DNA of 64,000 nt. Origin: Aquimarina macrocephali JAMB N27. GTDB taxonomy: Bacteria > Bacteroidota > Bacteroidia > Flavobacteriales > Flavobacteriaceae. Below the pieces are notes generated by a model, which ran no database searches, was not told the DNA's origin, and saw only the letters and a program-made list of their open reading frames with translations. The translations under genes were made by a program, and so were the position numbers. The stretch lies in contig NZ_JACA01000051.1 of the NCBI RefSeq assembly GCF_000520995.1, forward strand, positions 1 to 64,000. Direction: 5' to 3'. Below are positions 35,248 to 44,005 of the stretch, piece by piece. Positions within the stretch are counted from its first letter, which is position 1, and every line of letters starts with the position of its first letter.

Positions 35248-35979
35248 ATGAAAACTAATATTAGTTCTGTTCTTTTTTCGTTAGCCATTGTCATTTCTTC
35301 TATAGTTTTAGGGAATGCCTATATGAATCGCAATAAACCCAAAAGAACAATTGCCGTTACAGGACATGGTACCACCAATTTCACTTCGGATCTCATCGTT
35401 TGGGAAGGAGGATTCACCAAAGCAAATATCGACCTGCAACAAGCATATAAAAACCTTAAGGAAGATAAAAAAACAGTTACTGATTATTTAAGCTCTAACG
35501 GGATCGATATAAAAACTGTAGTTTTTGATGCAGTAACAACCGATCGTATCACAAAACCAAATTATTCTAATGCTGGCAATTATCTTGGTGAAAGCTTTAC
35601 TGGATATCAACTCTCACAAACCATAAAAATAAACTCTAACGAAGTTGAAAAGGTTGAAAAAATATCTAGAGAAATCACAATGTTATTAAACAAAGGTGTT
35701 CAGTTTTCTTCAAAAAAGCCTCGGTATTACTATACAAAACTTGCAGAGCTCAAAATCGAAATGATTTCAAAAGCAACCGAAAATGCACAATTAAGAGCAG
35801 AGAAAATAGCTAAGAATTCTGGATCAACACTCGGCGAGCTAACTCTTGCCAAAATGGGTATTTTTCAAATAACTGGTAAATATTCGGGAGAAGATCATTC
35901 CTGGGGCGGTGCACTAAACACTTCTTCGAGAGAAAAGACAGCTGCTATTACTACAAAACTCATCTACACACTAAAATGA
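35248..35979 (+). CDS. SIMPL (DUF541) domain protein
   Basis: A 243-residue protein with an N-terminal membrane anchor or signal (about 7-25). The SIMPL/DUF541 fold is seen from ITVTGHGTTNF-like strand (TIAVTGHGTTNF at about 35-46) through the helix KATENAQLRAEKIAKNSGSTLGEL (about 173-196), the family's best conserved segment. Related proteins (e.g. BP26, YggE) form periplasmic ring oligomers. Probably periplasmic; single gene. Function unknown. Confidence 0.85.
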   Translation: MKTNISSVLFSLAIVISSIVLGNAYMNRNKPKRTIAVTGHGTTNFTSDLIVWEGGFTKANIDLQQAYKNLKEDKKTVTDYLSSNGIDIKTVVFDAVTTDRITKPNYSNAGNYLGESFTGYQLSQTIKINSNEVEKVEKISREITMLLNKGVQFSSKKPRYYYTKLAELKIEMISKATENAQLRAEKIAKNSGSTLGELTLAKMGIFQITGKYSGEDHSWGGALNTSSREKTAAITTKLIYTLK

Positions 35980-36300
35980 TTTTTCTACAGTGATGTTGAC
36001 ATAAGAAAGCAAAAAAATCATCTTTACATTGTTGAAAAAATAAAATTACATATGTTATTCTTGTGAAAAATGTTAAAATATCAAATACAAAACATGTTTT
36101 TGTCTTAAAAAAAACACCAAAAACGACTTTCTGGTCATTCTTTAGCAAAATCCTATAATTAACTAATAATAAAGACATTAAGGTGTCTTAATATTTTACA
36201 TAAGCCGTCTTAACCATAGTTTAGGACAGGTGTTTGTTGATACAAAACCTTGTTTAGGATACTTTCGTCTGCTTAATATACAAACACAAAATCAACAATT
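35980..36300. promoter_or_regulatory. 321-base upstream region of the M4 protease gene
   Basis: Holds TTG (36237-36239), 20 bases, TACTTTCG (36260-36267): a variant promoter 33 bases before the ATG. A dyad AAGACA (36172-36177) / TGTCTT (36184-36189) lies upstream. The string TACTTTCGTCT is shared with 4958. No reading frame is supported. Confidence 0.45.
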
Positions 36301-39159
36301 ATGAAAAAAAGATTAAACATCTTAATTGCATTTGCAATGATGATTATGCTTTCTTCTTATGGACAGGAGAAGTATAACATTGTTCAAAAAGGGGGCAACG
36401 GAATGGCTCCCAATGCTATCGATTTTGATGCTACTCAAAACGCAGCAAAAAAATCATCATTCTCTTCTCCAGAGAATTTTATGACAGAACACTTTGGTAC
36501 AGTATCAGGACAAGGAGTTATCGTTTCTGATGTTATCAAAGATGAATTAGGGTTTACACATTACCGTTTACAACAATCTATTAATGGGATTCCTGTAGAG
36601 AGTTCTATGTATTTAATCCACGTTAAAAATGAGCAAGTAACTTCTGCCAACGGAGAATGGTTTACAGCAATACCAGCTAAATCTTTTGCAAAGAGCAGTA
36701 CGCTATCTTCTGATCAAGCATTACAAAAAGCAAAAGACGTAATCAAAGCAAAACGATACGTTTGGGAAGCTAGAGCTCCCAGAACTAACAACAAAACTTT
36801 CAATGATGAGAAAGTAAGTGGTGAAGGCGAATTAGTTTACATCACTAAAAACAATGCAATGAACGCTGATGCATTGAGATTAGCTTACAAATTCGACATG
36901 TATTCTGTTGAGCCTTTTGGACGTAAAGAAGTTTTTGTGGATGCTGCTAACGGTGAGATTCTTTTTATTGAAGAAAAGATACACCACGTAGATGGTACTA
37001 CAGATACAGGATATTATGGCCCTCAAAACATAACTGTTACACAAACAGGTGGTCGATATGAAATGAGACAATCCGGAGACAGAAAGCTCGCTTTGTATGA
37101 TATGCGAGGAGCACAACTACAAGTAAATGCTTCACAAACAGCAATACTTGAACCTACAAACTCTCGTACTATCTATTCTAATCAAACCAAGGATTTCAGA
37201 ATTGGTGGGGAGCAAAATCACAGAACAGCAGCATATTGGGGAGCAGAGAAAACCTGGGACATGTTTAAAAACGAGTTTAACCGCTCTAGTTATGACAATA
37301 AAGGAAGTAATATCAACATATATGTAAATGGAGCTGGTCGATATGGTGATGATAATGCTTTCTGGTCTGGTACCTGGATGTATTATGGAAATACAAAACA
37401 ACTTCAAGGAACTCCTGTTACTGCATTAGATGTAGTGGGTCATGAGATGGCACACGGGGTTACTCAGGAAACAGGTAAAATGGTATATCAAGGAGAATCT
37501 GGAGCGCTTAATGAATCGTATAGTGACATGTTTGGTTCTTTGGTAGAGTATTATACATTTAATAAAGTGGTAGACGCTAAGGTTTGGAAACTGGCAGACA
37601 AACACCCAGATCCAAGACTTAAAAGAGATCTTTCTAACCCTAAATTACACAATCAGCCTGATACGTACAGTGGCACTAAGTGGGTATCAACTGCACAAGG
37701 TTCTGCAGATAATGGAGGAGTACACACCAATAGTGGTGTAATGAACCATTGGTTTTATATTGTATCTCAAGGAGCTAAAGGATCTAATGATAGCGGTACA
37801 GCTTATGACGTAGAAGGTATTGGCATCGAAAAAGCAGGAAAAATCGCGTATCGTTCTTTAACCAATTACTTAACAAGAAGCTCGAAGTATGCTCAAGCTC
37901 GTAATGCAGTAATTAATGCAGCTAAAGATTTATACGGTGCTAATTCTTGTGAATTAAAAGTGGTTACTAACGCAATGAACGCTGTGGGTGTTGGTGCTAA
38001 ATACACTGGTAACGCAAATTGTGGCGGTGGTGGTGATTGCTCTGCTATAAGCGGAGTAGCAGCATCTAATATTATTAAAAATGGTGCTACAATTAACTGG
38101 AATGCTGTTTCAGGCATCTCTACGTACACTTTTGAGTACAAAAAAGCTGCAGATGCATCATATACTGCATCTTCTGTAACAGGAACTAGTAAAACATTAG
38201 ATGGATTAACTGTTGATACAGCGTATGAAATACGTTTAAAATATGCTTGTACAAATGGCGAAACTGCACCATACTCAACCGTAGTACAATTTACTACTAC
38301 TGCCGATGGTGGAGGTGACTGTAAAGCAGTTACAGGAGTGAACTCTTCTAATATAGCTATTAATTCTGCAACAGTAAGTTGGACTGGTATAAGTGGAGTA
38401 TCAAACTATACTTTTGAGTATAAAAAAGCTACAGATGCTTCTTATACAACTTCTACAGTTTCTGGAGCGACTACTAACCTAACAGAACTTACAGCAAACA
38501 CCAAATATGAGGCAAGAGTAAAATACACTTGTTCTACAGATGGCGGTACAGATCCTTGTGCTGGTGTACCAGCATATCAATCAGGTAGCACATACCAGAC
38601 TGGTGATAAAGTTACTTATTCAGGTAATTTATATGAAAAAACTGCTCTTTCATGGAAAAACCTAGGTCCTTGTGGTGGATCTGGTGGTAACCAAGTAGAT
38701 GCCCCTTATTCTACCGTGATAAGCTTTACTACATTAGAAGACACTAATGGTAACAACTGTGATAATATCCCAGAATACCAAGCAGGAACTACTTATACTG
38801 TTGGAGCTAAAGTAAAATACTTTGGTACCATATATGAGTTAACTGCTTCAGGTTGGGTAGTTATTGGTTCTTGTGATGCTACATTTTTTGCCTCAGCATT
38901 CGGAAGTGACCTAAATAACGCTACTGGATTTAATGTGTACCCAAATCCAGCATCGAAAGATCTTAACATATCTTTCAAATCTTTAGATAATGTTTCTCAA
39001 ATCAGAATTGTTAATATGCTAGGAAAAGTAGTATACAACAAAGAAGTAAAATCAACTTTAGGAAATAACACCATAAAGGTTGATGTATCTCGATTAAACC
39101 CTGGAATTTACTTTGTAAAGAGAGGAAATCATGAGGTGAAGAAAGTAATTATTAAATAG
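36301..39159 (+). CDS. Secreted M4 (thermolysin-like) metalloprotease with FN3, carbohydrate-binding and T9SS sorting domains
   Basis: A 952-residue multidomain exoprotein. Signal peptide 1-22; propeptide with FTP/PepSY-type regions to about 250; M4 catalytic domain with zinc motif GHEMAH (His381, Glu382, His385), third ligand Glu405 in NESYSD, and the catalytic His in GGVHTNSGVMNHWFY. Two FN3 domains follow (about 580-668 and 673-815). The second is split by a CBM5/12-like Cys-rich module (751-799), and another such module occupies about 819-859. A T9SS type A sorting domain ends the protein (FNVYPNP..., about 878-952). It is exported to the surface or medium. Confidence 0.93.
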   Translation: MKKRLNILIAFAMMIMLSSYGQEKYNIVQKGGNGMAPNAIDFDATQNAAKKSSFSSPENFMTEHFGTVSGQGVIVSDVIKDELGFTHYRLQQSINGIPVESSMYLIHVKNEQVTSANGEWFTAIPAKSFAKSSTLSSDQALQKAKDVIKAKRYVWEARAPRTNNKTFNDEKVSGEGELVYITKNNAMNADALRLAYKFDMYSVEPFGRKEVFVDAANGEILFIEEKIHHVDGTTDTGYYGPQNITVTQTGGRYEMRQSGDRKLALYDMRGAQLQVNASQTAILEPTNSRTIYSNQTKDFRIGGEQNHRTAAYWGAEKTWDMFKNEFNRSSYDNKGSNINIYVNGAGRYGDDNAFWSGTWMYYGNTKQLQGTPVTALDVVGHEMAHGVTQETGKMVYQGESGALNESYSDMFGSLVEYYTFNKVVDAKVWKLADKHPDPRLKRDLSNPKLHNQPDTYSGTKWVSTAQGSADNGGVHTNSGVMNHWFYIVSQGAKGSNDSGTAYDVEGIGIEKAGKIAYRSLTNYLTRSSKYAQARNAVINAAKDLYGANSCELKVVTNAMNAVGVGAKYTGNANCGGGGDCSAISGVAASNIIKNGATINWNAVSGISTYTFEYKKAADASYTASSVTGTSKTLDGLTVDTAYEIRLKYACTNGETAPYSTVVQFTTTADGGGDCKAVTGVNSSNIAINSATVSWTGISGVSNYTFEYKKATDASYTTSTVSGATTNLTELTANTKYEARVKYTCSTDGGTDPCAGVPAYQSGSTYQTGDKVTYSGNLYEKTALSWKNLGPCGGSGGNQVDAPYSTVISFTTLEDTNGNNCDNIPEYQAGTTYTVGAKVKYFGTIYELTASGWVVIGSCDATFFASAFGSDLNNATGFNVYPNPASKDLNISFKSLDNVSQIRIVNMLGKVVYNKEVKSTLGNNTIKVDVSRLNPGIYFVKRGNHEVKKVIIK

Positions 39160-39225
39160 TAAGTTATTTGTGTAGTTATGAATATCAGCTAACTTTTCTA
39201 ACTCAACTTAGATTTTAGCAGAAAG

Positions 39226-39260
39226 AATCGCCCGGAAATATTTCCGGGCGATTTTATTTT
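39226..39260 (+). terminator. Intrinsic terminator after the M4 protease gene
   Basis: AATCGCCCGGAAAT (39226-39239) and ATTTCCGGGCGATT (39240-39253) form a perfect 28-base palindrome, the most GC-rich stem in the window, followed by a T-rich tail. Confidence 0.9.
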
Positions 39261-39366
39261 TATTCCTTACTTAAATATTGGACGTCAAGTTTTAAGTAAG
39301 GTCATCAAAAATATAGATATCATGTACCTATCATTAAACGAATCTATAAACCAATTCTCTTTAAAA

Positions 39367-40455
39367 TTAGATAGCATCAGAATTTAGGCTCTCAAAATAA
39401 TCTGAAGGGGAAATACCTACAATATCTTTAAAGTTTTTATAAAAAGAAGCTCTAGAATTAAACCCAGCTTCTTTTGCTAATGCTGTATTGCTATATTTTT
39501 GATATTTCTCTGATTCTATTAGTGTTTTAAATTCTTCAACCCTGTAATGATTAAGATACATATTAAAGTTCTTATACTCCATTTCATTAATAGTTTTAGA
39601 AATGCTACGGCTTGACACTCCTACTCTTTTTGCAAAAGTTTTTAAAGTCATATCCTGATCCAGAAAAGCCTTTTCCTCTACCATATATCTCTCTATTTCC
39701 TTTGAAACCCGCTCATAGATTTCTTTATTTTCTTCTTGTTTACGCTTTGATGATTCTACCTCACTTTCAGACGTGATATTAACAATGTTAATTTGCACCA
39801 AACTTCCTATGGTAAAATAATACAATAATAATGAAGCCAAACTATCGGATACGGTTGTCATATATTTAATATCTGATAAAACAGTCAAAGATGCTAATGC
39901 TATTACATGATAAACAATAAATACAATACAAAATATTTTTAACCATAACAGAGATTTATATTTTGTATCCGTGTAAAAGAAAGGTAAAAAAGTAGTATGA
40001 CTCCTAATAACCAACAGTATTCTGATACACATATATGCTATAAAAATTGAGGAAGAAATTATATAAGAATATAAAAATATTATGGTTTTAGAGGAATATA
40101 CTAAATCCGGAGTTTCATTTACTTTAACAAAAATCAAAGATAGAATAAAGAATTCTAGTACAGCAGGAATATAATATCGATACTTATTCCTAATCTCGAT
40201 GCCCGCAGTCTCTACAGCATAGAAATAAATAAGAATTATATTTAAAAAATTAAATCTAAAAGGATTGTAAGTTGCTATATATTGATCCGTATTTCGCATC
40301 AAAACGTAGCTGAATAATTCTATACTAAGAAAAATGAAAAAAAAACCCAGATATTTATTTACCTTTTGTTTTTTAGATTTATAAAAAATCAGGGTTAAGG
40401 CAACTATCAGGGATTGTATACCCAATACTAAAAAGAAAATAAATATTGTATCCAT
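39367..40455 (-). CDS. AraC family regulator with N-terminal seven-helix membrane domain
   Basis: A 362-residue protein. Seven hydrophobic segments fill about residues 4-220, then a coiled linker (SESEVESSKRKQEENKEIYERV) and a C-terminal AraC-type double HTH (about 258-355, TFAKRVGVSSRSISKTINEM and ALAKEAGFNSRASFYKNFKD). The integrated membrane sensor plus DNA-binding domain is a recurrent Bacteroidota architecture (7TM-AraC). The signal is unknown. It is convergent to the M4 protease gene. Confidence 0.88.
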   Translation of the reverse strand: MDTIFIFFLVLGIQSLIVALTLIFYKSKKQKVNKYLGFFFIFLSIELFSYVLMRNTDQYIATYNPFRFNFLNIILIYFYAVETAGIEIRNKYRYYIPAVLEFFILSLIFVKVNETPDLVYSSKTIIFLYSYIISSSIFIAYMCIRILLVIRSHTTFLPFFYTDTKYKSLLWLKIFCIVFIVYHVIALASLTVLSDIKYMTTVSDSLASLLLYYFTIGSLVQINIVNITSESEVESSKRKQEENKEIYERVSKEIERYMVEEKAFLDQDMTLKTFAKRVGVSSRSISKTINEMEYKNFNMYLNHYRVEEFKTLIESEKYQKYSNTALAKEAGFNSRASFYKNFKDIVGISPSDYFESLNSDAI

Positions 40456-40680
40456 AAAAAAAGTTGAGTTTGTGTGTGTGTGTTTGCAAAATACTTATTT
40501 TTTTCACAAAATTTATGCCAAATCCGCAATAAAATCTTCAATACGCCTTCTACATATCTTACACTTATAAATAACCAGTATATAGGAATATTATTATATA
40601 GGATATATAGACTTATATATCAAAATGAATATTTCTGATCAAGATTCTTGTTAAGAAGACTATGATATCAATGCAAGGAT

Positions 40681-41181
40681 TTAAAACAGTTCTCCCCAAC
40701 TCTCCCATACTTTTACAAAAAAGAAGATGAGGAATCCAACAGATACGATAAATTTAAGAAATGTACCTGCCAAAAAACCAATAAAAGAACCAAAAGCAGC
40801 CTTTAATGCCTTTGAAGATTCGCTACTGTCTTTTATAAGCTCCCCAATAAATGCGCCAGCAAAAGGGCCTATTATAATACCAAAGGGCCCCATAAATATG
40901 ATCCCTATAATAAGGCCAAGAGAGCTACCTATCATTCCATATTTGGTGCCTCCAAATCGTTTTGTACCTAGTGCAGGAACGATATAATCAAGGATCCAAA
41001 CTACTATCGATATCCCTAAAGTAATTCCTAAAAAAGTCCAGTTTTGTGGGATTGCATCTGTAAAATGGATTATCAATAATCCTATCCATGAAGTAAATGG
41101 CCCGGGTAATACAGGAAGAAAACTTCCTACCAACCCCAGGAGGCAAAATAAAAACCCTATGATGATTAATGCTATATCCAT
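40681..41181 (-). CDS. DUF456 domain membrane protein
   Basis: A 166-residue protein with about four or five hydrophobic, glycine-rich segments; the family pattern GLVGSFLPVLPGP and GKRFGGTKYGMIGSSLGLIIG is present. DUF456 proteins are of unknown function. It is separated from the AraC gene by 225 bases of AT-rich DNA that include a (TG)n run near 40470-40484. Confidence 0.85.
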   Translation of the reverse strand: MDIALIIIGFLFCLLGLVGSFLPVLPGPFTSWIGLLIIHFTDAIPQNWTFLGITLGISIVVWILDYIVPALGTKRFGGTKYGMIGSSLGLIIGIIFMGPFGIIIGPFAGAFIGELIKDSSESSKALKAAFGSFIGFLAGTFLKFIVSVGFLIFFFVKVWESWGELF

Positions 41182-41351
41182 GTTCTTTATTTATATGACG
41201 ATAATGTTTCTGATTTGTTACGCCAATATCAATTAACTATGCCTTTCATCTATTAGTTTCTTTATATACATTTTAATACGCTTTTATTTATTTTTTTTGT
41301 TCACGCAAACACAAATAAATCATTAATTGATTATAAAACTACCCAAAAATT

Positions 41352-41804
41352 ATGCGATCCATTTTAATAGTATCTATTGGATTAATGATGTTTTCTACAT
41401 CTTTTTCTCAAGATAACCCTTCTATAAAATGTAACAATTCAACAAACGAACGCATAAGAAGAAATTGTATCATTAATACAATTCAGGAATTTGTAGATGC
41501 TAATTATAATATTGCAGCAATAACATCCTATGCGAAGCCAGGTGCTAATCGAGTGTACACCCGATTTAAAATTGATCAAATTGGTCGAATCGTTGATATC
41601 CAGGCAAAATCGTCATCTATAGAGTTAGAACTAGAAGCCATAAAAACGCTACAATCTTTTCCGTATACGATTCAAAGATCAGAAAAGACTTCTACAGAAG
41701 AGAAAGAAGTTTTCGAAAACATATACACCCTACCTATTGTATTCGAAATACAAGCGACAGAGATCAACCTGTCTTCGCAAAAACGAATAACCGGTAACGA
41801 TTAA
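41352..41804 (+). CDS. Secreted TonB C-terminal-like domain protein
   Basis: A 150-residue protein with a Sec signal peptide (cut near 19-20, SFSQ). The mature part matches the central part of the M56 protein at 42338. Shared features are FVDANYNIAAITSYAKPG against FVNANFNIKAIQPYAKPG, then R(V/I)Y(T/V)RFKID and DIQAK(S/R). That is the TonB-C-terminal-like fold, used here without a membrane anchor. It is the first of three such copies in 4.3 kb. Cys residues 26 and 36 are conserved in both and may form a disulfide. Function unknown. Confidence 0.72.
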   Translation: MRSILIVSIGLMMFSTSFSQDNPSIKCNNSTNERIRRNCIINTIQEFVDANYNIAAITSYAKPGANRVYTRFKIDQIGRIVDIQAKSSSIELELEAIKTLQSFPYTIQRSEKTSTEEKEVFENIYTLPIVFEIQATEINLSSQKRITGND

Positions 41805-41863
41805 TTCTAATAAATTCTGAATCCTGCTTTTCTAAATACACACAGTCAACTTTTAATCTTTTC

Positions 41864-41928
41864 AACTAAAAAATTAGTTTAAACTAATTTTTTAGTTATA
41901 TTCGCTTTATAGAACTAAGCTTTTAGTT
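41864..41928. promoter_or_regulatory. Triple BlaI-type operator upstream of the BlaI-M56 pair
   Basis: Three copies of a 16-base dyad AACTAA-N4-TTAGTT lie at 41864-41879, 41882-41897 and 41913-41928. The first two also form a perfect 34-base palindrome centred at 41880/41881. TATATTCG (41897-41904) between copies two and three resembles a -7 box. BlaI/MecI/CopY repressors bind similar short dyads in their own promoters, so autorepression of the gene at 41973 is the natural reading. Confidence 0.75.
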
Positions 41929-41972
41929 AAATCATTTTCGCCTTTGCGGAAATACAATACAACAGCAAATAG

Positions 41973-42332
41973 ATGAAACAACTTACAAAAGCAGAAGAAG
42001 AAGTAATGCAATGGTTATGGCAACTAGAAGAAGCTAATGTTGCTTCTATTATTGAGCAAATGCCAGAACCTAAACCTGCATACAACACCATTTCTACAAT
42101 TATCAGAATCCTGGAAAACAAAGAATTTGTTTCTCATCGTAAAGAAGGCAAAGGCTACATCTACTTCCCTCTTGTTAAAAAAGAAGAATATAGTAATCAA
42201 TCTCTTAACAAGTTGATGAACAATTATTTTAATGGGTCTTTTAGGAATATGGTTTCTTTTTTTGTAAAAAAGAATGATATGGATATCAAGGATCTGGAAC
42301 ATATCTTAAAAGAATTGGATAAAGAAAAATAG
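41973..42332 (+). CDS. BlaI/MecI/CopY family transcriptional repressor
   Basis: A 119-residue winged-helix repressor of the usual length. LTKAEEEVMQWLWQLEEA at the start, the recognition region PKPAYNTISTIIRILENKEFVSHRKEGKGYIYFPL and a C-terminal dimerisation helix pair are all present. It is four bases upstream of an M56 (BlaR1-like) peptidase gene and is preceded by the triple operator. In BlaR/MecR systems the repressor is inactivated by cleavage when the sensor detects a wall-active signal. Confidence 0.92.
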   Translation: MKQLTKAEEEVMQWLWQLEEANVASIIEQMPEPKPAYNTISTIIRILENKEFVSHRKEGKGYIYFPLVKKEEYSNQSLNKLMNNYFNGSFRNMVSFFVKKNDMDIKDLEHILKELDKEK

Positions 42333-42337
42333 AAATC

Positions 42338-44005
42338 ATGCTCTACTACCTACTACAAACTGTTATTTTTCAAGTCCTGTTTTTGGTTCTTTATGATGTC
42401 TTTCATAAAAAAGATACGTTCTTCTCTTTAAACAGATTGTACTTGTTAAGCACCTCTGTACTTTCTTTTATTTTGCCTTTTATAAAGATCAAAAGTATAC
42501 GAGAAAATATCCCTGAAGAATACATCTTTCAGCTACCAACAGTATTTATAGGACAGCAAACCGGAGCAGAAGCCTTTTCTGCATTATACATTTCGGATTC
42601 TATGGGAAATATGAATTGGTGGCCGCTATGTTATGGAATTGGAGCCTTTTTTATGCTTATTTTATTCATCCGGAAAATTGTAAAACTTAGGCTATTAAAA
42701 AAGTGTTCAGGTTTTAATCGCATAGAAAATTATACTGTCTATACATTAATTAATAGCAAAGATGCCTTCTCATTTTGGAACACAATATACTTGGGAGATC
42801 AAATATCAGATATAGAAAAAGAACAGATTATCACTCATGAAATCATTCATCTCAAGGAAAAACATTCTTTAGATTTATTGTGGTTTGAATTTTTAAAAAT
42901 TATCTTTTGGTTTAATCCGCTAGTATATGTGTACCAATCTAAGACAAACACTCTTCACGAATTTATTGCAGATGCAAAAAGCATTAAAATACTAGGAAAG
43001 AGAAAATATTGCGAACAATTACTAACCAGTGTTTTTGATACTGAAAACATAAAATTTATCAATCAATTTTATGATCATTCGTTACTTAAAAAACGAATCG
43101 TCATGTTACAAAAATCACAATCACAATCGATCGCCAAATATAAATATCTGGCCATTATACCTGTACTGGTTCTCATGCTAGTTTTCACTTCTTTTTCTGA
43201 AAAAGAAACTTCTGATAATTTTTTTGATAAAGAACAAATTACAACTCCTACCATAAAAGGAACAGAGCAATTACAAACAGAAAAAAAAGGCTCTTCTGAT
43301 TATAGTATTAAAAAAGGAATTCCATTTACTCTAATCGATAAAATCCCTACAACAAAAACATGTAAAGAGATCACAGGTAAGAGTCTAATAAAAAATTGTG
43401 TTTCTGATGAAATCAAAAAATTTGTAAATGCTAATTTCAATATAAAAGCTATACAACCTTATGCAAAACCAGGTGTAAATCGTATATACGTCCGCTTTAA
43501 AATTGACAGCACAGGAGCAATCACTGATATCCAGGCTCGTGGGCCAGCTGCTGCTCTTGAAACTGAAGCCAGAAGAGTGATTAGCTCAATACCACCAATG
43601 ATCCCCGGGGAACACGAAGGTAAGAAAGTAGCCGTTTTATATTCATTACCCATTATAATCCAGATAAAAGAGGATAAAAGTGAAAACCAAAAAAAGCTCC
43701 TAACAAACAATAAAGACGCTCTTGCACTAACAGAGACATTTCTTGATAAGAAAGTTCAGGATATTAAATCAGGGTATTATTTGATTACTAATATTTTTAA
43801 GCATAAAAAATATTTGGATAAGCGTCTACAAGAATTAAAAACAAGAGGGTTAAACCCAAAATTCTATAAAAATCCAAAAGACGGATATTTTTATATATAT
43901 ATCAAAAGATATGATACTCAGGAAGAAGCTAAGAAAATGCTTCGTTCTAATATGAATAAAAAATACAATGAAGATTTATACATCCAACGAATAAATGGCA
44001 AATAA
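42338..44005 (+). CDS. M56 (BlaR1-like) membrane peptidase fused to TonB-like and SPOR-like domains
   Basis: A 555-residue protein. The N-terminal half has about four membrane helices and the M56 zinc motif HEIIH (His167, Glu168, His171), facing the cytosol as in BlaR1. Instead of a penicillin-binding sensor it carries, after a helix at about 268-286, a TonB C-terminal-like domain (about 340-450). A SPOR-like segment closes it (about 472-552: GYYLITNIFKHKKYLDKRL... GYFYIYIKRYDT). SPOR domains bind denuded peptidoglycan, so the ligand could be cell-wall glycan rather than beta-lactam. It shares a transcript with BlaI and overlaps the next gene by 11 bases. Confidence 0.85.
   Translation: MLYYLLQTVIFQVLFLVLYDVFHKKDTFFSLNRLYLLSTSVLSFILPFIKIKSIRENIPEEYIFQLPTVFIGQQTGAEAFSALYISDSMGNMNWWPLCYGIGAFFMLILFIRKIVKLRLLKKCSGFNRIENYTVYTLINSKDAFSFWNTIYLGDQISDIEKEQIITHEIIHLKEKHSLDLLWFEFLKIIFWFNPLVYVYQSKTNTLHEFIADAKSIKILGKRKYCEQLLTSVFDTENIKFINQFYDHSLLKKRIVMLQKSQSQSIAKYKYLAIIPVLVLMLVFTSFSEKETSDNFFDKEQITTPTIKGTEQLQTEKKGSSDYSIKKGIPFTLIDKIPTTKTCKEITGKSLIKNCVSDEIKKFVNANFNIKAIQPYAKPGVNRIYVRFKIDSTGAITDIQARGPAAALETEARRVISSIPPMIPGEHEGKKVAVLYSLPIIIQIKEDKSENQKKLLTNNKDALALTETFLDKKVQDIKSGYYLITNIFKHKKYLDKRLQELKTRGLNPKFYKNPKDGYFYIYIKRYDTQEEAKKMLRSNMNKKYNEDLYIQRINGK

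Noticed and set aside
40470..40484. TG-repeat tract
   Set aside because: Too short to count as a meaningful microsatellite or phase-variation tract, and upstream of an unremarkable AraC gene.
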